In this document: piece by piece, positions 7,318-15,748 of the stretch
Layout of the letters: each line of letters begins with the position of its first letter
Position numbering within the stretch: position 1 is the stretch's first letter
Assembly (NCBI GenBank): GCA_031292485.1
Contig: JARLHA010000034.1
Location: 1-64,000, forward strand
Source: Mucilaginibacter sp.
GTDB taxonomy: Bacteria; Bacteroidota; Bacteroidia; Sphingobacteriales; Sphingobacteriaceae
DNA length: 64,000 nt
Reading direction: 5' to 3'
Position numbers and translations under genes: made by a program
The notes under the pieces: model-generated
Told to the model about the DNA's origin: nothing
Database searches by the model: none
Seen by the model: only the letters and a program-made list of their open reading frames with translations

Positions 7318-9346
7318 ATATAAGTATGCCGACCAAAAGATCGATTAATTTGATACCTATGAACGGAACCAATACACCGCCCAAACCATAGATCAGCAGG
7401 TTACGGCGCAATAAAGCGCTTGCCCCTATTGGCTTATATTCAACGCCCCTTAAAGCTAATGGGATCAGTAAAGGGATAATGATCGCGTTAAAGATCACTG
7501 CTGACAGGATAGCCGATTGAGGGCTGTGCAGGTCCATAATATTCAAAGCCCTTAGTGCCGGAATTGACACCATGAACAAAGCAGGAACGATAGCGAAATA
7601 TTTGGCCACGTCGTTAGCGATGGAGAAGGTGGTTAAAGTACCACGGGTCATCAGCAACTGCTTGCCTATCTCCACGATTTCGATCAGCTTGGTAGGGTCG
7701 TTATCCAAATCAACCATATTACCGGCTTCTTTGGCGGCCTGTGTACCGCTGTTCATCGCTACGCCAACATCGGCCTGGGCCAAAGCTGGTGCGTCGTTTG
7801 TACCGTCGCCCATCATGGCTACCAGTTTACCGCCCTGCTGTTCAGCTTTAATATAGTTCATTTTATCTTCAGGCTTAGCCTCTGCAATAAAATCATCCAC
7901 ACCGGCTTTATTCGCAATAAATTTAGCGGTTAAGGGGTTATCACCGGTTACCATTACCGTTTTTACACCCATTTTGCGCAGGCGCTCAAAGCGTTCGGCA
8001 ATACCTGGTTTAATAATGTCCTGTAACTCAATTACACCCAGAATCTTTTCATTTTGTGACACCACCAACGGGGTACCGCCATTTGAAGAGATCTCTTTTA
8101 CGCTTTCTTCTGTATCAGCCGGGAAAGGATTTCCTGCTTTTAAAGCGATGTTACGGATAGAGTCGAAAGCGCCTTTACGGATACGTAAACCAGCAGGGGT
8201 ATCCAAACCGCTTGACCGGGTTTCGGCAGTGAATTTAATAAACACCGAACCATCAGGCACTTTAGCGTTCACCTTGGTTTTACCATGTTCGCCCAGCTCA
8301 ACGATGGATTTTCCTTCGGGAGTTTCATCAGCCAGAGAACTTAAAACACAGGCGGTAATAAAATCCACCTCGTTTACACCGCTTGCAGGATAAAAGTTGG
8401 TAGCCTTACGGTTACCGATGGTGATAGTACCGGTTTTATCAAGCAGCAGGGTATCCAGGTCGCCGGCTGTTTCAACAGCTTTACCAGATTTGGTAATTAC
8501 ATTGGCACGCAAAGCCCTGTCCATACCCGCAATACCGATGGCCGATAGCAGGCCACCGATGGTTGTAGGAATTAAACAAACGAACAATGATATAAATGCC
8601 GCTATAGTAATAGGGGTATTTGAGAAGTCGCCAAATGGTTTTAAAGTAATACATACGATCACGAAGATCAACGTAAAACCTGCAAGCAATATGGTTAATG
8701 CAATTTCATTTGGTGTTTTCTGGCGTGATGCACCTTCAACAAGGGCAATCATCTTATCCAGGAAGCTTTCGCCCGGCTGGGTAGTCACCATTACCTTTAT
8801 CTTATCCGACAATACTTTTGTACCACCGGTCACCGACGATTTGTCACCGCCCGACTCGCGGATCACTGGTGCAGATTCACCTGTAATTGCCGATTCATCA
8901 ATGGTAGCAATACCTTCAATGATCTCGCCGTCGGTTGGGATATTATCACCTGCTTCGCAGATAAAAACATCCCCTTTTCTCAGGTGCGATGACATTACCA
9001 TGCTTTCTTTACCGTCAACCAGCAGGCGGGCAGGTGTTTCCTCGCGGGTTTTGCGCAGGCTTTCGGCCTGGGCCTTGCCACGTGCTTCGGCAATCGCTTC
9101 AGCAAAAGTGGCAAATTGTACAGTAAGGTATAAAATAATGAATATGCTCAGGTTGTAAGCAAAGCTCCCTTGAGTTTTATTGAACAGCGAGAAAATAGTT
9201 ACTACCAGCATAATTGCCGCGCCGATCTCCACGGTGAACATCACCGGGTTGCGGAATAATAAACGGGGGTTCAGTTTGGTGAAAGAATGCCTGAAAGCTT
9301 CCCTCACCTGATCGCCCTGGAATAATGTATTTTGATTTGATCTCAT
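7316..9346 (-). CDS. kdpB: K+-transporting P-type ATPase subunit B
   Basis: This 676-residue protein is of full KdpB length. Visible motifs are the actuator TGES (AITGESAPV), the phosphorylation site DKTGTIT in [16 protein letters not shown], and the hinge [24 protein letters not shown], followed by the KdpB-specific [24 protein letters not shown]-terminal (about 35-90) and central (about 215-275) membrane helices and three C-terminal helices match the family. KdpB hydrolyses ATP to drive K+ uptake through KdpA. It starts 19 bp after kdpA. The stop is TAG at 7316-7318. Confidence 0.98.
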   Translation of the reverse strand: MRSNQNTLFQGDQVREAFRHSFTKLNPRLLFRNPVMFTVEIGAAIMLVVTIFSLFNKTQGSFAYNLSIFIILYLTVQFATFAEAIAEARGKAQAESLRKTREETPARLLVDGKESMVMSSHLRKGDVFICEAGDNIPTDGEIIEGIATIDESAITGESAPVIRESGGDKSSVTGGTKVLSDKIKVMVTTQPGESFLDKMIALVEGASRQKTPNEIALTILLAGFTLIFVIVCITLKPFGDFSNTPITIAAFISLFVCLIPTTIGGLLSAIGIAGMDRALRANVITKSGKAVETAGDLDTLLLDKTGTITIGNRKATNFYPASGVNEVDFITACVLSSLADETPEGKSIVELGEHGKTKVNAKVPDGSVFIKFTAETRSSGLDTPAGLRIRKGAFDSIRNIALKAGNPFPADTEESVKEISSNGGTPLVVSQNEKILGVIELQDIIKPGIAERFERLRKMGVKTVMVTGDNPLTAKFIANKAGVDDFIAEAKPEDKMNYIKAEQQGGKLVAMMGDGTNDAPALAQADVGVAMNSGTQAAKEAGNMVDLDNDPTKLIEIVEIGKQLLMTRGTLTTFSIANDVAKYFAIVPALFMVSIPALRALNIMDLHSPQSAILSAVIFNAIIIPLLIPLALRGVEYKPIGASALLRRNLLIYGLGGVLVPFIGIKLIDLLVGILI

Positions 9347-9365
9347 GATAATTTCTTTCTATAAA

Positions 9366-11081
9366 TTATTTAATGGAAAAATGTTCGGCTATCGGCCCTA
9401 ATGTCAAAGCTGGGAAAAACGCTAATGCAGCAATAATAATTATTACAGCAAATATCATTAGGCCGAAAGTTCCGGTGTCAGTTTTAAGTGTCCCTGCAGA
9501 TTCAGGAATGAATTTTTTATTGGCCAGTAATCCTGCAATAGCCACAGGCCCTATGATCGGCAAAAACCTGCCCACAAATATTACCAGGCCGCTGCTTACA
9601 TTCCAGAATATATCATTTGATGTTAAGCCTGCATATCCTGAGCCATTATTGGCTGCAGCAGATGCATACTGGTACAACATCTCTGAAAAGCCATGATAAC
9701 CCGGGTTATTTAACCACGCCGAGGGCTTTACTACCCAATTGGCATTCGGAAAATGAACCAATACATAAGCGGCGATGGAAGTGCTCACCAAAATTATAAA
9801 GGGGTGAAGTAAAGCAATCAGCGATGCTATTTTCATTTCGCGCGCTTCTATTTTGCGCCCCATAAACTCGGGGGTCCGGCCAACCATTAAACCTGAAATA
9901 AATACAGCTATAATGATGAAGATATAAAAATTGAGATAGCCAACGCCTACACCTCCGTAAAAGGAGTTGATCATCATGTCAAAAATCTGGCCCAAACCTG
10001 AAATTGGCATCATACTGTCGTGCATGGAGTTTACCGAACCGTTTGAAGTTACCGTAGTACATATTCCCCAGTACGCAGATGCAGCAGGGCCGAAACGCAC
10101 TTCCTTGCCTTCCATCGAACCCGTTGGCTGGCTGATGCCTAAATGTGCAAGGGCCGGGTTACCGTTTACTTCTGCCCTGATGGATGGAATCACTATCATC
10201 AAAAAGCCTACCGTCATTACACCAAAAATAACCCAGGCTAGTTTCTTTTTATTGAGATAATAGCCCAGCGCAAATACCAGTGCAATCGGAATCAGGATAA
10301 TACTGATATTTTCAACCATATTGGTCAGGTAATTGGGGTTTTCTAAAGGATGTGCCGAGTTAACACCAAAGTAACCGCCCCCATTTGTTCCCAGCTGTTT
10401 TATGGCGATGAGAGCTGCTGCAGGCCCGCGTGAAACGTGAACCGTATCGCCCTGTAATCCAATTACAGTATCCTTCCCTTTGTAGCTGGTTGGTGTACCG
10501 TTAAAAGCTAAAATAATAGCCACAACAATACTTAATGGCAATAATAACCTGGTAATAGTTTTCAGGAAAAAATCCCAGAAGTTACCTAGTTTATCGGTGA
10601 CCTTATCTTTCATTGCCTTAAATACGATCATCATAGCGGCTATACCGGTTGCTGCGCTTACAAACTGCAAAAACATCAGCACAAATAGTTGTGTATAATA
10701 GGTTGCACCAGACTCGCCCGAATAATTTTGCAGGTTGGTATTGGTTACAAAACTAAGGGCCGTATTAAAGGCCAGGTCGGGTGTTTGACCGGGGTTTTTA
10801 TCAGGGTTCAGCGGCAGGTGCCCCTGAGCCAATAAGCAGAAAAAAGCATAAAATAACCATAAGCAATTTATGGTTAATAAAGCCTTTAAATGCTGTTTCC
10901 AGTTCATTTCCTTTTTTGTGTCAATGCCGCTCAGTTTAAAGATCAGTCTTTCCAGCGGGGCCATAAAGTCGAGCCAGGTTTTTTCGCCATTAAATACCCT
11001 GGCGATGTATTTACCCAGTGGTATGGCCAGGCCAACCATTGCCAGGTACATAAAAATGACCCCTGCGATTTCAGTATTCAT
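9366..11081 (-). CDS. kdpA: K+-transporting ATPase subunit A
   Basis: This 571-residue, multi-pass channel-like subunit carries the four pore-loop regions of the SKT superfamily. Examples are FVTNTNLQNYSGESGATYYTQ near residue 110, GTNGGGYFGVNSAHPLENP near 230, and CTTVTSNGSVNSMHDSMMP near 345. KdpA binds and conducts K+ in the inner membrane. Length and all landmark motifs are normal. The gene lies 31 bp downstream of kdpF. Confidence 0.98.
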   Translation of the reverse strand: MNTEIAGVIFMYLAMVGLAIPLGKYIARVFNGEKTWLDFMAPLERLIFKLSGIDTKKEMNWKQHLKALLTINCLWLFYAFFCLLAQGHLPLNPDKNPGQTPDLAFNTALSFVTNTNLQNYSGESGATYYTQLFVLMFLQFVSAATGIAAMMIVFKAMKDKVTDKLGNFWDFFLKTITRLLLPLSIVVAIILAFNGTPTSYKGKDTVIGLQGDTVHVSRGPAAALIAIKQLGTNGGGYFGVNSAHPLENPNYLTNMVENISIILIPIALVFALGYYLNKKKLAWVIFGVMTVGFLMIVIPSIRAEVNGNPALAHLGISQPTGSMEGKEVRFGPAASAYWGICTTVTSNGSVNSMHDSMMPISGLGQIFDMMINSFYGGVGVGYLNFYIFIIIAVFISGLMVGRTPEFMGRKIEAREMKIASLIALLHPFIILVSTSIAAYVLVHFPNANWVVKPSAWLNNPGYHGFSEMLYQYASAAANNGSGYAGLTSNDIFWNVSSGLVIFVGRFLPIIGPVAIAGLLANKKFIPESAGTLKTDTGTFGLMIFAVIIIIAALAFFPALTLGPIAEHFSIK

Positions 11082-11112
11082 AATTTTTTGTTTTGATGAT
11101 AATTAATAGTGA

Positions 11113-11190
11113 TTAAAATTTTTCGGGTTTCAGGAGCACATAAACCATATAAAAAAATACGGCGATGGCTACAATAAATAATGCGATCAT
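11113..11190 (-). CDS. kdpF: KdpF-like microprotein
   Basis: The 25-codon frame encodes MIALFIVAIAVFFYMVYVLL plus the tail KPEKF. It is a single hydrophobic helix with a short basic C-terminal tail containing KPE(K/R)F, the hallmark of KdpF, and sits immediately upstream of kdpA as expected. KdpF stabilises the KdpABC complex in the membrane. Confidence 0.9.
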   Translation of the reverse strand: MIALFIVAIAVFFYMVYVLLKPEKF

Positions 11191-11195
11191 GGTTT

Positions 11196-11288
11196 TTAAA
11201 TTTTTTCGAAGTAATTAACTGATTTGAAAAAGAGCCAGAATATGACTATGAAACATAGCACATAGACGATGGTAAGAATAGTGTCCAT
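11196..11288 (-). CDS. 30-residue single-helix membrane microprotein
   Basis: ATG at 11288, TAA at 11196-11198. The product starts MDTILTIVYVLCFIVIFWLF and ends FKSVNYFEKI: one membrane helix and a short polar tail. It ends 5 bp before kdpF. It shares VLCFI-x-I-x-WL-x-x-KS with the 49-residue product at 11536-11685, and the two are also alike at DNA level, so they look like duplicates. The function is unknown; a KdpF-like accessory role is a guess from position and size. Confidence 0.7.
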   Translation of the reverse strand: MDTILTIVYVLCFIVIFWLFFKSVNYFEKI

Positions 11289-11338
11289 TTTGTTTTAATT
11301 TAAAGTATCTGATTGTTTTTTGTTTAATAGTTTTTTTA

Positions 11339-11458
11339 TTAGTGGTAAAAAGTTTTGATTTTTATGTAAATGATGTACAGCATTGCCAGGGCAAACAGCC
11401 ACGAAATAACGATGATTAAAACATCTTTATACGAATATTTCAACTGTTGTTTTTTCAT
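11339..11458 (-). CDS. 39-residue membrane microprotein upstream of kdpF
   Basis: ATG at 11458, TAA at 11339-11341. The product has a basic N-terminus (MKKQQLKYSYKD), one helix (VLIIVISWLFALAMLYIIYI) and a basic tail (KIKTFYH). It lies between the two related single-helix frames in kdp orientation. I do not recognise the family. Support for being real comes from its clean amphiphilic design and its place in a row of similar frames. Confidence 0.55.
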   Translation of the reverse strand: MKKQQLKYSYKDVLIIVISWLFALAMLYIIYIKIKTFYH

Positions 11459-11535
11459 TGGTCCCGGGTGGCTTTCAGAATTTCAGAATTCTATATAAAT
11501 ATTTATAAATCAATTAATTAGTGAAATATCACCGG

Positions 11536-11685
11536 TCACTTAATTAAATGATAGTTATCACTCAGGGGTGATTGGAAGTTTTTTGATCCGGATAAGATCC
11601 TTTTCTGGAATTTGATTGATTTACTGTAGAGCCAGGATATGATTATGAAGCATAATACATCAGTGAGCGCAGCTATAATATTCAT
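11536..11685 (-). CDS. 49-residue membrane microprotein, first frame of the kdp transcript
   Basis: ATG at 11685, TGA at 11536-11538. It starts MNIIAALTDVLCFIIISWLY and has one helix followed by a basic tail (SKSIKFQKRILSGSK). It aligns with the 30-residue product at 11196-11288 (12 of the first 30 residues identical by eye). The ATG is about 28 bp downstream of a -24/-12-like promoter element, so it would be the first gene of the kdp transcript. Function unknown. Confidence 0.6.
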   Translation of the reverse strand: MNIIAALTDVLCFIIISWLYSKSIKFQKRILSGSKNFQSPLSDNYHLIK

Positions 11686-11712
11686 TTTGTTTGATTTGAT
11701 TACGGGCACATA

Positions 11713-11728
11713 TACTAAGCATATGCCA
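11713..11728 (-). promoter_or_regulatory. Sigma-54 -24/-12-like promoter of the kdp operon
   Basis: Read on the minus strand the element is TGGCAT-ATGCT-TAGTA. Against the consensus TGGCAC-N5-TTGCA it keeps TGGCA, the correct 10-base spacing and three of the five -12 positions, but has GT instead of the nearly invariant GC. The expected start site would be around 11702, 17 bp before the first ATG. An overlapping TTGACA at 11733-11738 offers a sigma-70-like alternative. Confidence 0.4.
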
Positions 11729-11779
11729 CAAATGTCAAAATATTTATAACATACTGAAATTCAACTTATTAATCTATTT

Positions 11780-11846
11780 TTGATTATCAATTAGGTTTGT
11801 CGAATTGGGAATTTAACTATCATTTTGATAGGGTTTTATCAAAATG
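11780..11846. promoter_or_regulatory. Dyad cluster, candidate enhancer sites for the NtrC-type regulator
   Basis: CATTTTGATA (11821-11830) and TATCAAAATG (11837-11846) form a perfect 10-bp inverted repeat around six bases. The overlapping CTATCA-TTT-TGATAG (11817-11831) and TTGAT-T-ATCAA (11780-11790) reuse the same TTGAT/ATCAA half-site. The cluster is about 75-145 bp upstream of the predicted start site, the usual place for activator sites of sigma-54 promoters. Confidence 0.5.
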
Positions 11847-11992
11847 TTAACGGTGAGCATTAAGATTTGCTGGATTTTCAGAATTTATGCTGATTTTTTT
11901 AGAACCTTATAACAAAAACCAGCAAAAGCACATGAAAGGCTTTAAGTTTAGAGCATGAATAGACGGGCAATTACCAGCCTTCTACAAATGAA

Positions 11993-13249
11993 TCAACTGG
12001 CTTTTAATTTTTCTTTTGCAGCAAGGCGCCTTACAAAATCGCCAATGGTTAAGCCTTGTACCAGTATTGAAAATACAACCACGATATAAGTTACCAGTAC
12101 AAATTCGTCTTTATGCATTGCCGGCGAAAGGGATAAGGCAAGGGCAACTGATAACCCACCTCTTAAGCCTCCCCAGGTGAGAATAGGCACCACATTTTTT
12201 TCAAAAATAATCCACGGCTTTAAAAAGTAGACAGGAATGATTACCGAGATCCACCTGGCAAGCAACACAACAAGGATGATGATCATCCCGATCAAAAATA
12301 CGATGGAATTGATTTTGATAATCAACATTTCCATGCCTATCAGTAAAAAAAGCACGGCATTTAAAATTTCGTCGATCAGTTCCCAAAATTTGCTCAGATA
12401 ATCCTGCGTAATATCCGACATTACTTCATCTTTTACTTTATTGCCGGTGATGATCCCGGCGACTACCATGGCCAATGGGCCCGAAATGTGCATAAATCCC
12501 GCTATTGAATACCCGCCCATTACTATTGCCAGCGTTATTAAAATCTCCACAGTGTAATTATCGATACTACGCAGCGTCCAATAGCCCATATATCCTAAAA
12601 CAGCCCCGAATAAAAGCCCGCCCACGGCTTCCTGCATAAATAATTTTACAAGGTCAAAAACATGAAAATCCGCAGTTCCGTTTTTGGCCATTTCGGAGAT
12701 GCTGATAAACAACACCACCGCAACGCCATCGTTAAACAACGATTCGCCGGAGATCTTGATCTCAAGGGATGAAGGGATCTTTGCTGCTTTTAAAATTGAC
12801 AGCACAGCGATGGGATCGGTTGGCGAGATCAGCGCGCCAAATAAAAGGCAATAAATAAAATCAATATTTATCCCGAAAAATTTAAACAAGTACCACGACA
12901 GCGCCCCCACAAAGAAGGTAGACAGGATGGTCCCGATGGTTGACAAGATAATAATTGGCCATCTTTCCTTTTTTAACTTATTGGAATTTATATGGATAGC
13001 CCCGGCAAACAGCAGGAAGCTGAGCATAAAATTCATCAATGCCTTATGGAAATCAATAGAGGCAACCAATAAAACAGCTTTTCGTGTTAAAGCAGGATCG
13101 AATTTCCCTAAGATAGCCAGAAAAATAGAGAATAATAATGCAAGCACCATAATCCCGATGGTTGGCGGCCACTTGATCCACCGATGATTAACATAGGCAA
13201 AAATGGACGTCAATACGATGGTTGCTGTTAAAATCTCGTCAATATTCAT
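11993..13249 (-). CDS. CPA1-family Na+(K+)/H+ antiporter
   Basis: A 418-residue protein with about 12 membrane helices and the CPA1 (NhaP/NHE) signature ALISPTDPIAVLSILKAAKIPSSLEIKISGES, followed by LFNDGVAVVLF. The DP and ND acidic motifs belong to the ion-binding crossed helices. A second landmark is WGGLRGGLSVALALSL near residue 365. It exchanges monovalent cations for protons across the inner membrane. No C-terminal cytoplasmic regulatory domain is present. It is next to the kdp operon in the same orientation, but the 307-bp gap makes separate transcription likely. Confidence 0.92.
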   Translation of the reverse strand: MNIDEILTATIVLTSIFAYVNHRWIKWPPTIGIMVLALLFSIFLAILGKFDPALTRKAVLLVASIDFHKALMNFMLSFLLFAGAIHINSNKLKKERWPIIILSTIGTILSTFFVGALSWYLFKFFGINIDFIYCLLFGALISPTDPIAVLSILKAAKIPSSLEIKISGESLFNDGVAVVLFISISEMAKNGTADFHVFDLVKLFMQEAVGGLLFGAVLGYMGYWTLRSIDNYTVEILITLAIVMGGYSIAGFMHISGPLAMVVAGIITGNKVKDEVMSDITQDYLSKFWELIDEILNAVLFLLIGMEMLIIKINSIVFLIGMIIILVVLLARWISVIIPVYFLKPWIIFEKNVVPILTWGGLRGGLSVALALSLSPAMHKDEFVLVTYIVVVFSILVQGLTIGDFVRRLAAKEKLKAS

Positions 13250-13344
13250 TTAAATGGCGTTAATCAAATTAATCGGCAACTTGCTATTTTGTATAATGAG
13301 GCTTAAAGTAGGGATTTCTTTTAAAATCCGACCAGATAACGCCA

Positions 13345-13821
13345 TTAAAGTTCACCTGAATCATTTAAGATGCTTTGCAAAAGGTCCGGTGAAATGCGAA
13401 AATCTGTGCCCGTTATTTTATCGAAATACGGCTTAAGCGCTGTAATGATACCTTTGTTTTTGGCCAGAACCAATACACCTAAGGTTCCAGTATAACTTAT
13501 TTTTAGCTGTGATGCCAGCTTTCGTCCCTTAAGATCGTCCAATATTAATAATGGAGAGGGCAACTCCATCGCCAATGCGATGGCACTTGCTTCGCCTGCA
13601 TCAACTTTTTCGGCATACTGATATTGGCGTGTTTTGTTGCTGACAGCTTTAATCATTATCCAATCGGGCAAAGGCTTACCAAATTCAGCAGCAATTTCAG
13701 GGGTAGTAACAACATTTGAGTAGATGGAGCCAAGTATTTCGAAAGCATCGATCTTATCCAAAAGAATAAAACAGCTGGTATCTGTAATTACGGCATTAAA
13801 CTTTTGAAATTCTTTTAACAT
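13345..13821 (-). CDS. PIN-like DUF3368 toxin
   Basis: A 158-residue protein with the PIN layout: a first acidic strand VITDTSCFILLDKI (Asp near residue 13), TTPEIAAEF near residue 40, GEASAIALA near 77, and the acidic LLILDDLKGRKLA near 92, then GTLGVLVLAKNKGI. These match DUF3368 proteins, PIN-fold putative RNases. The ORF overlaps the end of the UPF0175 antitoxin gene by 26 bp, as is usual for this pair. Activity is inferred. Confidence 0.85.
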   Translation of the reverse strand: MLKEFQKFNAVITDTSCFILLDKIDAFEILGSIYSNVVTTPEIAAEFGKPLPDWIMIKAVSNKTRQYQYAEKVDAGEASAIALAMELPSPLLILDDLKGRKLASQLKISYTGTLGVLVLAKNKGIITALKPYFDKITGTDFRISPDLLQSILNDSGEL

Positions 13822-14032
13822 CGGCCATTACGTCTTCAAAAGAATAATTAATATAGCTCACACCATATTGACCCAAAATTTCTGCAAAAGCCGTTTTGCC
13901 AAGCCCCGTCATTTCTGCAGCCTGGCCTAAAGATAATTTGCCCGATTCATAAAGCTTAGCAGCAAGAAAACGCACGGTGTCGTCATGATTTTCTTCCAAA
14001 AAATCGGGAACCTGCAGTTGTATCGTCGTCAT
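13796..14032 (-). CDS. UPF0175-family antitoxin
   Basis: A 78-residue protein with MTTIQLQVPDFL at the start, then VRFLAAKLYESGKLSLGQAAEMTGLGKTAFAEILGQYGVSYINY, the helix-turn-helix-like core of UPF0175 proteins, which pair with DUF3368 PIN toxins. The frame overlaps the toxin gene by 26 bp, so the pair is translationally coupled. The module sits between the antiporter and the sigma-54 response regulator, inside an otherwise coherent K+ locus. Confidence 0.87.
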   Translation of the reverse strand: MTTIQLQVPDFLEENHDDTVRFLAAKLYESGKLSLGQAAEMTGLGKTAFAEILGQYGVSYINYSFEDVMADVKRISKV

Positions 14033-14105
14033 GGCTTTAATTTTATAGGTTTAAAGATACGAATAACCTGTTAGAAAATAAAACCATCCTGCCGCGGTCG
14101 ATATT

Positions 14106-14130
14106 GAGGCGGTTTTTTTCGCCTCTTTTT
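14106..14130 (+). terminator. Small hairpin with T-run
   Basis: GAGGCG (14106-14111), an eight-base loop, CGCCTC (14120-14125), then TTTTT. The T-run follows on the plus strand although both neighbours are on the minus strand, so a role as terminator of the response regulator transcript is uncertain. Confidence 0.35.
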
Positions 14131-14152
14131 ATTGTAAGCTCCAAAAACGAAA

Positions 14153-15502
14153 TTACTCCAATCCGTAATCCTTCAATTTACGGTACAACGTAGCAACGCC
14201 GATATTAAGCAGGCGGGCAGCTTCGGCACGGTTGCCATGAGTATGGTTTAAAACGCGCTGGATGTGAAGTTTTTCTATAGACGCCAGGTCGAATGCAGAC
14301 AGAGAAGTCCCCGGTTTTACAGGCGATGGTTCCTGCATTTCATAAGGGAGCAGGCTTTCATCCAGAACGGTTTCATCTGCCAGTATAACGGCACGTTCAA
14401 TAATGTTTTTTAATTCACGGATGTTTCCGGGCCAATTGTATGCTTCCAGCTTTTCAACAAACTTTTCAGTCATCCCGGTGAATTGTTTTTTCACCTTCAG
14501 CCCAAAATAATTCATAAAGTATTCAGCCAGTAGCCTGATATCTTTTTTCCGGTCGCGCAGCGCCGGCAAGGTGATCTGAAACACCGAAAGGCGGTAGTAT
14601 AGATCAGAGCGAAAACCCTCCTTACTTACTTCTTCCTGTAAATTGCGGTTGGTAGCCGCTAAAATACGCACGTTAACCTGGGTGGGTTTGGTGTCGCCGA
14701 TCTTTAAAAACTGCTGTGATTCAAGCACCCGAAGTAATTTGGCTTGCAGTTCGTGGTCGAGCTCACCTATCTCATCTAAAAAAATGGTGCCGCCGTTAGC
14801 TTCTTCAAAAAGTCCTTTTTTATCCTTTACAGCACCGGTAAATGACCCGGCTTTATGACCAAACAGTTCACTTTCTAACAATTCCTTGGTAAAGGCGCTG
14901 CAGTTTACCGCCACAAATGCCTTATTGTGGCGGGGACTTGCCTGGTGTATCGCCTCGGCGAATAGCTCCTTCCCTGTACCGGTTTCGCCCAAAAGCAAAA
15001 CAGTAGTATCGGTTAACGCAACCTTTTGGGCCAGTTTTATCACATCGGTTACCGCTGCAGATTTACCGATCAGCCTGTCGAAGCCAAATTTTTCGTTCAG
15101 CTTGTTTTCCAGTTCCTCTACCCGGTATTGCAGCAATGCCTTGTCCATGGCTTTGCTTACCAGCGGGATGATCCGCTCGTTATCATCACCTTTGGTTATA
15201 TAGTCAAACGCACCCGATTTAATGGCTTTTACGCCGTCGTTTATCGTTCCAAATGCCGTTAAAACAATAACCTCAGTAGCGGGCTTTATTGATTTTATTT
15301 GTAAGGTAAGATCGATGCCATTATAATCAGGCAGCTTTACATCGCTGATGACCACGGGGATATTTTCCTGCAGAAGTTTCTTCAATCCATCTTTCCCGTT
15401 GGCGGCTACCAGCACATCATAACCCTCCAGTTGCAGTATCCTGGCCAGCAGGTTACGCAGGCGTTCCTCGTCGTCAATAATTAACAGCTTTTCCTTTTGC
15501 AT
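14153..15502 (-). CDS. NtrC-type sigma-54-dependent response regulator of the kdp locus
   Basis: A 449-residue protein with a receiver domain (residues 5-120; acidic pair D10/D11, phospho-acceptor D54 in VISDVKLPD, K104 in YITKG), an AAA+ domain (about 143-370) with Walker A GETGTGKE at 172-179, a GSFTGA loop that is a variant of GAFTGA, Walker B FLDEIGEL, and a Fis-type HTH at the C-terminus (RAEAARLLNIGVATLYRKLK). It activates sigma-54 RNA polymerase by ATP hydrolysis. Its place in the kdp locus and the absence of a KdpE/OmpR-type regulator suggest it serves as the kdp activator. That assignment is inferred. Confidence 0.92.
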   Translation of the reverse strand: MQKEKLLIIDDEERLRNLLARILQLEGYDVLVAANGKDGLKKLLQENIPVVISDVKLPDYNGIDLTLQIKSIKPATEVIVLTAFGTINDGVKAIKSGAFDYITKGDDNERIIPLVSKAMDKALLQYRVEELENKLNEKFGFDRLIGKSAAVTDVIKLAQKVALTDTTVLLLGETGTGKELFAEAIHQASPRHNKAFVAVNCSAFTKELLESELFGHKAGSFTGAVKDKKGLFEEANGGTIFLDEIGELDHELQAKLLRVLESQQFLKIGDTKPTQVNVRILAATNRNLQEEVSKEGFRSDLYYRLSVFQITLPALRDRKKDIRLLAEYFMNYFGLKVKKQFTGMTEKFVEKLEAYNWPGNIRELKNIIERAVILADETVLDESLLPYEMQEPSPVKPGTSLSAFDLASIEKLHIQRVLNHTHGNRAEAARLLNIGVATLYRKLKDYGLE

Positions 15503-15527
15503 GATGAAAAGGCAAAAGTGATTATTA

Positions 15528-15742
15528 ATTTCGGAATTCGGATGTTCGATTTCGGAATTATTGGATTTTAGAATTTATAGAATATCAAAAACTCCGCGTT
15601 TCTCCGCGAAAACCTTAGCGACCTCCGTGGTAAAAATTTAAACACAGATCACAGAGAAGTAGCAAAGGACACGGAGTACAGACAACAATCGTTTAATTCT
15701 TTTACTTTAAAAATCCGAAATCGAACATCCGAAATCCGAAAT
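15528..15742. repeat. 215-bp inverted-repeat element
   Basis: The left arm (15528-15555, ATTTCGGAATTCGGATGTTC onward) and the right arm (15715-15742) are inverse complements with 27 of 28 bases matching. The interior has CTCCGCG/CTCCGTGG and ACAGAGAAGTAGC/ACACGGAG words that can also pair. There is no coding capacity. It looks like a MITE or other dispersed palindromic element between the regulator and the oxidoreductase gene. Confidence 0.65.
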
Positions 15743-15748
15743 ACCCCC

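Larger units (their letters stand above)
11686..11992. other. 307-bp regulatory gap upstream of the kdp operon
   Basis: No gene is seen. This AT-rich gap between the antiporter stop and the first microprotein contains a sigma-54-like element and several inverted repeats, listed separately. It also has room for the transcript end of the antiporter gene. Confidence 0.7.

Noticed and set aside
14106..14130. Terminator of the sigma-54 regulator gene
   Set aside because: The T-run is on the opposite strand to the gene, so it is kept only as a low-confidence hairpin.
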